From contig JASKMD010000155.1 in the NCBI GenBank assembly GCA_030144725.1, positions 332,001 to 396,000 on the forward strand: a stretch of DNA of 64,000 bases, written 5' to 3'. Position numbers and translations under genes: made by a program. The stretch is from Haematococcus lacustris. Its lineage: Eukaryota > Chlorophyta > Chlorophyceae > Chlamydomonadales > Haematococcaceae. This document shows, piece after piece, positions 46,541 through 55,700 of the stretch; the first letter of the stretch is position 1; each line of letters begins with the position of its first letter. The notes under the pieces are model-generated. The model was not told where the DNA came from and did no database searches. It was given only the letters and a program-made list of their open reading frames with translations.

Positions 46541-47847
46541 CTTTTCAGGGCTAGACACCTGCCCTTAGATGCATTGGGGACGATTGCTGAAGCAGAGGCT
46601 GAACATGTCTTACCGCATAGGCAGTGCGCAAGGTTGACGTGCACGCCTCGCACGCCACGGCCAAGCGCCGCATCCGTGAGGTGCAACCCAGTCCTGGACT
46701 GCGGCTGTCAGCTCAAAATGATGGACCAACCTGTGTCATGTTCATCTAGGGCCGGGGCTGTACTCCGCAGGGGTTCGTTGTCTTTGTTTGACTGAACTGT
46801 CGGTTGACGGGCCGGCCAGACCAATCAAAACGAAACATCGCGAGTAGACGCGCTGGCGTGTACATTAGCAGACCCACTACTCATCTCTATTTTTAAGGCC
46901 TCCAAAATCCAGAACGACTTTCGATCTTACTGCACAGTGAGTCGCGCTCGATTTCCTCGATGTACGATGCGGAGTTGAAGTTAGGAGAGGTCGCACGTTC
47001 AATCGCAGGCCATTCCGAGCTCATTTTTCATCTTGCCCCCTTATATTTTTTATATGTAGATGTTGAGAATGCAACATGCAGAGGAAAAGCCACATTTAAG
47101 CAACACACAAGCATGCATGGCTGGGGTCTTACTTCAAGTTGTGAGCTGCGTCATTCTTCCTGGCCAAAACCAACGCACAGCCAGTCAGGTTAGAACGTGG
47201 TTCCCATGACTTGTGAGTGGCATTAAAGCCCTCCCATTAGGGCGCGACCGATCATATGACCTGCTGAGAAATTGGTCATATGACTGAATATGATGGCTCA
47301 AAGACGTGATATGAACGGGTCTGTAGTCAAGAGGATAGTGTGGTAGATCGCCACACTAACCCACCTGGACCCAACCCTCCCATTGCACCATGTATTCCTT
47401 GGCTTTGCTTGCATGCACATGTCTGTGGCAGCCATGTCCACCACCTCCTCCTGCTAGCCGCCCACGCGGACACATGGCATATCGCGCAGCCATGTCCACC
47501 ACCTCCTCCTGCTCACATCGTCCCTCAGTCATCCAACACGTATATTCACCTCCATCTTCACCTCCATCTTCACCTCCACCTCCGTAATCACCTCCTCCTC
47601 CTTCTTCACCTCCACCTCCATCTTCACCTCTACCTCCATGTTCATCTCCATCTCCTTCTTCACCTACACCTGCATCTTCACCTACTCCCCACCCCCCATC
47701 GCCACCTCACACAGGCAAATTAGTGCGGATATTCGTCATCCTAGGGGGGTAGTTTTTTGATGCGGTTCGCCTCGGATTGTCCTTGCGACTCCAACGCCAC
47801 TTGACGCTTGTTGAAATTCTGAGTATGTGAGCAGTTGGAGTGTAGGT
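46541..47847. other. Repeat-flanking region, possible orphan plus-strand exon at 46634-46752
   Basis: Mostly featureless. At about 46634-46752 a plus-strand frame reads KVDVHASHATAKRRIREVQP and runs to a TAG after CVMFI, just downstream of AG acceptor candidates; it may be a terminal exon of an unseen gene or a remnant. From 47430 to 47700 the DNA becomes CACCTCCATCTT-type repeat, and CCATGTCCACCACCTCCTCC is duplicated at about 47431 and 47491. No gene can be assembled. Confidence 0.35.
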
Positions 47848-47938
47848 ACCTACAATACTGTAGATGTCTACAGTACTGTAGATGTCTACAGTACTGTAGG
47901 TGTCTACAGTACTGTAGACGTCTACAGTACTGTAGGTC
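47848..47938. repeat. Palindrome array 1 (CTACAGTACTGTAG)
   Basis: Five units of the 14-bp perfect palindrome or close variants, spaced by ATGT, GTGT or ACGT, giving an 18-bp period. It is the first and smallest of three arrays of this motif. Confidence 0.93.
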
Positions 47939-48660
47939 AGATTTGACAAGGTCTCTTGTAAATAGGGTACCATGCTGTTCTCCACATTCAAACCACCATT
48001 TGCTACCGCGATTGCACCGTCAGCTTCTGCGTGCTATAATAGTGAGAGGCGTCGAAGCGTAGGCCCGCAAGCTCGATATGGATATTTGTGCCGAAAGTTG
48101 TGTCCACGCAATAAGGTCGCCATAGGGAGCTACATACATACGTGTAAGGTCTAAGGCCGGGGCCCGTCTCTATCGCAAGCTAGGTCCGTTCTGTCGGTTG
48201 TACTGGGTACCTCGGCTTGCAAGCTCCCGCAAAGCTGTGGATGTTGATGATGCCCCGCAATCACAACAACCTCGTGCACCGCACCCTCCCGTGTAATATC
48301 GAGTGCGGCAGAGATTGCCCCAAAAGTTGTTTGCGGTTGGCCCTCAACCATCCATCATTACATCTAACCTCACATCATTACATCATGACTCTTAGCCTAC
48401 ATCATTACATCACCACTTGTGGTCCTGCCAATCACTGCATGCATGGTATGGGCAAGGGATCTGACTCTTGCAAGGGCTGGTCTCAGGGTCGATACCTAAC
48501 CCTAGAGGCTGAATAATGCTGGGCTCGGCAACATAGGCACGCTTTGTTGTCAGCGCATTTGCATAGCACTGTCGGGATAGCAAACGAGCTTGGGCTACAT
48601 TGAGTTGTTCCTGCATGGGGGTGAAGGGGGCATGGGGGTTAAGGATGCATGGGGGGAAGG
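47939..48660. other. Spacer between palindrome arrays, no gene
   Basis: About 720 bp without a recognisable gene. It contains short CATCATTACATCA repetitions near 48353-48415. The GGTACC motif near 48208 is one of several in this region. Confidence 0.5.
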
Positions 48661-49664
48661 CAGCTACAGTACTGTAGGGGTCTACAGTACTGTAGACACC
48701 TACAGTACTGTAGACACCTACAGTACTGTAGACACCTATAGTACTGTAGACATCCTACAGTACTGTAGACATCTACAGTACTGTAGACACCTACAGTACT
48801 GTAGACACCTACGGTACTGTAGACACCTACAGTACTGTTGACACCTACAGTACTGTAGACACCTAAAGTACTGTAGACACCCTACAGTACTGTAGACACC
48901 TACAGTACTGTAGACATCTACAGTACTGTAGACACCTACAGTACTGTAGACACCCTACAGTACTGTAGACACCTACAGTACTGTAGACATCTACAGTACT
49001 GTAGACACCTACAGTACTGTAGACACCCTACAGTACTGTAGACACCCTACAGTACTGTAGACCCCTACAGTACTGTAGACACCCTACAGTACTGTAGACA
49101 CCTACAGTACTGTAGACATCCTACAGTACTGTAGACATCTACAGTACTGTAGACATCTACAGTACTGTAGACACCTACAGTACTGTAGACACCTACAGTA
49201 CTGTAGACACCTACAGTACTGTAGACACCCTACAGTACTGTAGACCCCTACAGTACTGTAGACACCCTACAGTACTGTAGACACCTACAGGACTGTAGAC
49301 ATCTACAGAACTGTAGACACCTACAGTACTGTAGACACCTAAAGTACTGTAGACACCCTACAGTACTGTAGACACCTACAGTACTGTAGACATCTACAGA
49401 ACTGTAGACACCTACAGTACTGTAGACACCTAAAGTACTGTAGACACCTACAGTACTGTAGACACCTAAAGTACTGTAGACACCTACAGTACTGTAGACA
49501 TCCTACAGTACTGTAGACACCTACAGTACTGTAGACACCTACAGTACTGTAGACATCCTACAGTACTGTAGACACCTACAGTACTGTAGACATCCTACAG
49601 TACTGTAGACACCTACAGTACTGTAGACACCCTACAGTACTGTAGACACCTACAGTACTGTAGG
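48661..49664. repeat. Palindrome array 2, about 55 units
   Basis: About 1 kb of CTACAGTACTGTAG separated by ACAC, ACATC, ACACC or ACCC spacers, so the period alternates between about 17, 18 and 19 bp. A few units carry single changes (CTAAAG, CAGGAC, CAGAAC) that break one arm. Because each unit is its own reverse complement, orientation is set only by the spacer. Confidence 0.97.
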
Positions 49665-49671
49665 CAGCAGC

Positions 49672-49810
49672 AGCATGGGTGGCAGCAGCAGCAGGGGGGG
49701 GGGCAGCAGCAGCAGTAGGGGGGCAGCAGCAGCAGCAGCAGGGGGGCAGCAGCAGCAGCAGGGGGGCAGCAGCAGCAGCAGCAGGGGCGCAGTAGCAGCA
49801 GCAGTAGGGG

Positions 49811-49843
<33 letters not shown>

Positions 49844-49888
49844 GGGGCAGCAACAGCAGCAGGGGGGCAGCAGCAGCAGCAGCAGCAG
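49672..49888. repeat. CAG-run array separated by G-runs
   Basis: CAGCAGCAG runs broken by GGGGGG blocks directly abut array 2, ending at a GGTACCTCGAGG motif. All frames are open but no protein feature supports coding. Confidence 0.92.
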
Positions 49889-49969
49889 GTACCTCGAGGA
49901 AATGGCTGCGAGGTGGGCTGCGAGGTGAGATCCTCGCACCGAGCTGCCTCACAGGTATGCTTCTGCGTT

Positions 49970-50172
49970 GCTGGACCAGCTGTGTGGCCGCGAGGTTGTC
50001 TGCCGAGTATGTGGCTGCGAGTATGGGCTAGATGTGGCTGCGAGTATGGGTAACCTCGTGCGATGCCATCTGTGGACCAGCTATGTGGCCGCGAGGTTGT
50101 CCGCCGAGTATGTGGCTGCGAGTATGGGCTAGATGTGGCTGCGAGTATGGGTAACCTCGTGCGATGCCATCG
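49970..50172. repeat. About 104-bp tandem duplication
   Basis: Two copies, each starting with GGACCAGCT(G/A)TGTGGCC and ending near AACCTCGTGCGATGCCATC, at about 49970 and 50074. Within each copy GTGGCTGCGAGTATGGG is itself repeated. No coding capacity is recognised. Confidence 0.9.
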
Positions 50173-50280
50173 CTGCAATACCGGCTACACGATGCTGCGA
50201 CTAAGTGTTGGACGGATGCCTTGAATGCAAGTGAGATGTTCAGAATTTTTCTAAGTGCTTAAAGTGTAAGTGGTCTCTCT

Positions 50281-50566
50281 AGGTACCTCGAGGTACCTCG
50301 AGGTACTGTAGATGTCTACAGTACTGTAGATGTCTACAGTACTGTAGATGTCTACAGTACTGTAGATATCTACAGTACTGTAGATGTCTACAATACTGTA
50401 GGTACCTACAGTACTGTAAATGGTCTCTCGAGGTACCTCGAGGTACCTCGAGGTACTGTAGCTGTCTACAGTACTGTAGATGTCTACAGTACTGTAGATG
50501 TCTACAGTACTGTAAGTGGTCTCTCGAGGTACCCCGACAGTACTGTAGACACCTACAGTACTGTAG
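50281..50566. repeat. Palindrome array 3 with GGTACCTCGAGG palindromes
   Basis: CTACAGTACTGTAG units (spacers ATGT, ATAT) are interleaved with blocks of GGTACCTCGAGGTACC, itself palindromic, at about 50281-50310 and 50427-50457. A GTCTCTCGAGGTACC-type junction recurs at about 50275, 50421 and 50518. Two unrelated palindromes thus alternate in one compound array. Confidence 0.92.
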
Positions 50567-50946
50567 CATGGCCGTATCTCACCAACCGCGCAAAATCACG
50601 AATTTTAGTTTCAACCCCCAATCTTACAATGCCTTCATTTGACTATGTACCAAGTCCGAGGCTTTGAATCTCAAAAATACTGTTACTAATTTGCCTGAGT
50701 GCTACACCCCTATCTCCATCTCCACCCTTACCGTCATCTTCGACCTGGACCCTCGTTGGTCACCCTACCTCCCCCAGCCCCTCCTTCAAGCTCAGCCTTT
50801 CACCCTCCTGCCTCCCTTAGCACGTGTCGCAGTAACTACCTCTTCTCAATTTGCTCCTTTCCCGTTGGTCCCCGAGTTCTCTTCTCCTAGTTTGTTCCCC
50901 ACTTCATGCCCTTCACCTTTTGCAAATGGTGCCGGTGAGTGTTATG
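50567..50946. other. Intergenic, no gene
   Basis: AT-richer than its surroundings. A plus-strand frame of about 109 codons from 50664 has no recognisable domain. Nothing else is seen before the integrase fragment. Confidence 0.4.
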
Positions 50947-51054
50947 GAGTTGGGGACCACGGTCAGAGACCACGTCATGTGGCAACCCATTGAGTTGGTA
51001 GACAGAGCCAACAAACCAGCGGGCAAACCCCTCTGTTGCAATGCACTCCTTGCA
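50947..51054 (-). pseudogene. Ty3/gypsy-type retrotransposon integrase fragment
   Basis: About 36 residues of the integrase catalytic core on the minus strand, including TEGFARWFVGSVYQLNGLPH followed by DVVSDRGPQ. The hLHGLPxxhhSDRG signature marks the second catalytic Asp of Ty3/gypsy integrases. The upstream frame extends to 51234 without known domains. Downstream the usual FW...YHPQTDGQTE region is missing, so this is a short relic. Reverse transcriptase, protease and LTRs were not found nearby. Confidence 0.7.
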
Positions 51055-51303
51055 AGGCACATAAGCACCATAGACCCAAGTAGCATCAGACTCAAGTGCA
51101 GCAAGAGGCGGCTTGGTGTATGACAAGGGTGTGGCCGGCTTTGATTCGATCAAAGGCTTCTGGATAAGGCTGTAGCTGCCTTTGCTAGGAGCGGCATAAT
51201 GATGTTGGTGCTGCTTGTGCTGAGTCTGCAGCAACAGCGTGTTTGGTGCCTCTGCTTGCTGCTGCTGCTGTTGCTGCCGCTGCTGCTGCCACCGCCGCTG
51301 CTG

Positions 51304-51334
<31 letters not shown>

Positions 51335-52791
51335 CCGCTCCTGTCGCTGCTGTCGCTGATGCTGCTGATATGATGGTGCTGCTGCTGCTGCTGCTGATGA
51401 TGATGATGATAAGCTCCTGTACCTTCCTTCCCGCCTTCTTCATTCCCACTTCAGCATTCTTCAAAGAATGCCCGGATATCAGATCCCCGACGATGCATGA
51501 CTCACTTACATGTCTTCCACTCGCTAAAACATTATCCGCTCCAACAAGTACAACTCGCCCCGTTGGCTGCCTTGCACTGCGCTTGTCTATATGTAAGCAA
51601 GAGACAAAGCCAGAAGAGTGGGTATGAGGAATAGCATGACAGTACAAGACAACCAGACGGCAAGCCAACCAATGTTTTTAAGCAGCCACGGACATCCATG
51701 CAATCTACGCAACACACGAGACATTGTTAGCTTGAAACCATCGGCCACGCAATGCTACAGCGGTTACGGGACACGATGGTACATTGCTTCTTACATGCTT
51801 GATGAATATTGGTCCAATATCCAAAACCGGATGATATCCAAAACCGGGTCAACCTCTACAACACAGTTGTTCCCCCTACAATTACTCAACCTCTACAGCT
51901 GACTCTCATCCTTTACAGTCCCTCTTATCCAGACGCGGGGATCAGCCCCCTCGAACCACCACATCAACCCGTGCTTTCCCAACCTATGGACGCTAGTCAG
52001 TGAAGAACTGCCGCCTGCACTTAACCTCTCGCGCTTGTCCAATAGACTACCCACTGCCAGGTCTCACACTCTGTTGTGCCCACACAATGCATATGGCTCC
52101 GAGCGATGCATGGAAAAGTGTGCACTATCAGCAGTGTAACCTCGATGCATGGAAGAATGTGCACCATCAGCAGTGTGGCCTTTATACATGGAAAGGTGTG
52201 CACTATCAGCAGTGTGACCTTTATGCTATTTCCACCCTGTTTGCTCTAGTATGCGCCAATGACTCAAAAGTATGAACCGCATGGCAATGCAGAGGGTGGG
52301 ATGAGGCCTATAGGCACAATGCAAATGACGTTGTGAGCGACTCGATTCTTCATGCACATGGCCATGCAGGACAGACATCACACAGAGAGCATTAATCATG
52401 TCTCCTAAGAAATGTCAGTGCATCATTGCTTCAATGTAAGATAGCTAAAGCGCTGATGGTGGTAGTGACGACAATGTTAGTGATGGCTGGGCGGCGTCCA
52501 CGACGCATGAGCCATAGTTGGATTAGTGCCAAAAAAGGCGCCATGGGTGTGCGATGTAATTCCCGTTCGCCCTCAAGCCCCTGTGCCTGTCTGCCAGTAA
52601 CACAAGATAGTGCTAACACGCTCTATGCTCAATGAACAGGTGTATATCATATCCATCCAGTGTGACCTCACATTGCCGCAAAGCCATGGGTCTCACCTCC
52701 ACACCCACCCACCTGCCTGTCACCCCACCTGACTCCACCACCCTCTGCCTCACACTCAGCCACCGTGCCAAGATTCCTCGGTGAGAGTCAC
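51055..52791. other. Repeat/relic region, no gene assembled
   Basis: It contains a CTG/GCTGCC-rich patch at 51250-51410. A minus-strand frame (51668-51150) includes TGRVVLVGADNVLASGRH but no known domain; it could be more of the retroelement. Three copies of a 42-bp tandem repeat sit at about 52095-52225, each with CTATCAGCAGTGT or a close variant. The 3' UTR of the membrane-protein gene should lie at its right end. Confidence 0.45.
52095..52225. repeat. 42-bp tandem repeat, 3 copies
   Basis: Three diverged 42-bp copies containing GCATGGAAAAGTGTGCACTA and close variants, ending near 52225. The divergence indicates an older duplication than the minisatellites elsewhere in the window. Confidence 0.85.
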
Positions 52792-55700
52792 TCACCTTGC
52801 CCACAGTTCCTCCGGGCCAGCCAAGAATGCTGCGCGATGCACTACCTCCCAAACAAGAGTGACACACGCCGCGCCCAGCTGGGTGACAAGCGCCCGCGAC
52901 AAGGCCTGCCTGACCGTGAAGCCCCCCAGCACCAGCTGCTGCAATAGCACGTTGCCAAGAGCCACGGGGGCTTGCACCGCCCACCAGCGCAGCCGCAGCT
53001 GCATGTGGCTGGGAGCAAGCACAGCCGCAACCCACAGCCACAGGTTCGCCGCGGACTGCGCTCGAGCTGCATCCAGCCCGTGCTCCTGGTGCTGGACAAG
53101 GTGTGTTTGCGGGCCTGCCGGCAGGTATGGTGTTGGGTCCAGCGCCTGGGGTGGCCGGTCAACAGCCCCGCCTGGCGCGGGGCAGGAGGGGCTGGTGCTC
53201 AAGTTGCCACGTCCACTGGCTACGGCAGTCAGGCCTGCCCAGCTGAGCAGCAGCAGGGCGGTGTGAAGGAGCTGGTGGGCATGCATGAGAGCTTCGCGGT
53301 GGGCGCGGAAGGTGGTGGGCCACAACAGCAGCAGCGTGACGAGAGGTAAGTCCGTGACCTGCAGGGGTGGCGCGGCACCGCTGTGCTTGCACAGCCTCCT
53401 TGATCACTCCTATCTCATCTTTGACAAGCTCTAAACCTAGGGATTTAATGGCTCGGTGCCCCCAGCCCCAAGCTCCCAACCCCAAGCGGAGGGAAGGAGG
53501 GAAAAAAGAAAGGGTACAGGCTCCGGCTTAAACCTAAGTTTAGACCGAAGGGGTCTAGCTATACTTAGTTTTAAACCGGAGGTTTGATGGCTCACTGGGG
53601 TGACCCAGACCAACCTGCCTACACAGTAAAGCACCTAAGTTGGGACACCCCGTTTCTCGTGTTCTCTTGATTCTTTACCGAAAGCCCCCGTTTCTTTTCC
53701 GCGCATCGCGTTCTTAGGTGGTTACTAGGGTGGTTGTCGGCCCGCGTCATGTTTGCGCGTTGTGGGAGCAGAGATCTCAACACTGCCGGGGCCGCCGGTT
53801 TGAACCCCATCGGGAGTTAAGGCCCGGCCGCGACTACCAGGAGCGTTTCAGGAAGCTTCCTTAACGCTCCTAGATACCTTGGTGGGTAACAAAGATGGTG
53901 CAGTCGGTGCGCTGTGTCAAATGTGCGACTGTCCGGCCGTAGTGCTTGCCATGTTGGGAGGTAATTTTCGCATGTAACAAAAAATGGCCTTTCTACTTGC
54001 AGAGCTCAGGCCCCGGCCCTTGCTCAGATGATCACCGCTTCTGCCACACGCGCTAGGTGGTCTAGCAAAGCTTCTAACGGGGCACGCCACAGGGCTAGCA
54101 TGCTTGCAGCCGCCGCTCGGGCCCTCTCCAAGTTCAAAAGGGGGGCTACGCGCCCTTCTGTGCGTGCTATGGCAAAACAGCATGGCGTCCCCGCTCCAAC
54201 CTCAACGACTTCATCAACATGGGGGGTGGGTTGCTACAAGGGGGAGACTGACAGCTTTGACTTAGGCAGAGGAGATGCAGCTGGTCAGCATTGTCAAGGG
54301 GGTATAAGCGTAGGGTAGGGGGGTGACCAGATTGGACCTCCTTGGAGCAGTGCAATGGGCCTGCGAGGTCCGTGTGAGCAAGGGCCGGCCACACCTCTTC
54401 CGTGATGCAAGCCCGAGCAGCAAATGAAGCCATGGAATTAAATTGAATTAAATAATATGAAATAATGATAATAAATACCATACTAAACGAAGTCATTGAA
54501 GCTTGCGTTTGCCAAGATAGGCTTATGCCCCTCCAACAAGGAGCAGCTGCCGGCAGCTGCTAAAGCCTCCATACAGGCTGGCAAGAGCATGGCAACTCTA
54601 GCACCATGGAAGCGCCTAAATGTGACCAACGATATGATGGATGCAACTTTTAGTTGCTCAATGGAGGAGCAACCTCCGTTGTATTTCCGGGCAGTGGACC
54701 AGTTCTACAACAGGCAGGAGCTGGAAGAGCAGCTTTCCATGAGGGCAGCTCAGTATGGCAGAGGGGCTTGCGTGGAGAGGGGGTGCACATCGTGGTGCTA
54801 TTACTTTCGACTCACAACACAGCTTTTATGTGGATTTTTGATGCCATCTGGTGCTAGGACCTATAGTGATACAGTGCCGAAAAGGGCAGGACCAAATTTC
54901 TCCTGGAAAATGTTTATACTTGAGCGTCTCAACATAGGTGCACTTAGTTTGGAAAACCGGTTTTAGGGGGGGTATCCCACTGGCCAAGTCATAAGTCTCC
55001 AGTCCTTGAGAATTATACTGAGCTGGAGGCATCGGCAGCTAGAGGACTTGTAGATCTCTCCAACGATATGAGTTGCATTCGTTTTGTCCAAGCAAGTGAT
55101 GAGTTGTGCCACCCCCCGTTTCAAAATGTCCCAATTTAGGTGCTTATCTGTGTACAGTTATTTGCATGGTTTGTTGAGGATAGTGGAGCTATGTGCCTCT
55201 AGGTCTGGGCTTGCATGGCTTCATGGGCTGCATGGGCCTGCATAGCTGGGCCATTCTGAGGCACCTCCATGTCAGTGCTGAAAATGCATTGAGACAGAGG
55301 TTGGGAATTGAGAGAGGTTGGGAGTTGAGAGAGGGGTTGGTAGTTGAGAGAGAGGTTGGTAGTTAAAAGAGAGTTTGATGTTTGGTTTGGTGTTTGGTTG
55401 AGAGAGACTTTGGTGTGTCTGGGATGCATCTAGGATGCATCAGCATCTGGGGTGAGCACTCACCAGGTACATAGTCACCTGCAAGCTGAGCAGGTCAGGT
55501 GTTTCAGCTGCACCCTGAACTCTTGAACACACTGCCATCACCAGGGGTACTGCGACCCTGCACCCGCGGCAACAGCAGATCTTTGGCCTTGTGCTCTTGC
55601 CGCAGCAGCAAACCAGCAAACATTGCCGTAAGGACAGCCACACCGCTTCAGATCCCAGATCAAGTCTAGTGGTCAGATCAGATGAGTGGGGCATCAAGGT

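Noticed and set aside
48661..49664. CRISPR array or transcription terminator series
   Set aside because: Spacers are only 3-5 bp and nearly identical, the repeat is a full palindrome, and the context is nuclear eukaryotic DNA.
49613..50178. Cys/Pro/Ala-rich ORFs on the minus strand
   Set aside because: They are produced by CAG and G-run repeats and by the palindromic unit. No conserved feature or consistent frame was seen.
53760..53830. tRNA gene or tRNA-derived SINE suggested by GGTTTGAACCCC (B-box-like) at 53797-53808
   Set aside because: No A-box at the right distance and no cloverleaf stems could be drawn. The related copy at 28003-28100 lacks the B-box-like sequence.
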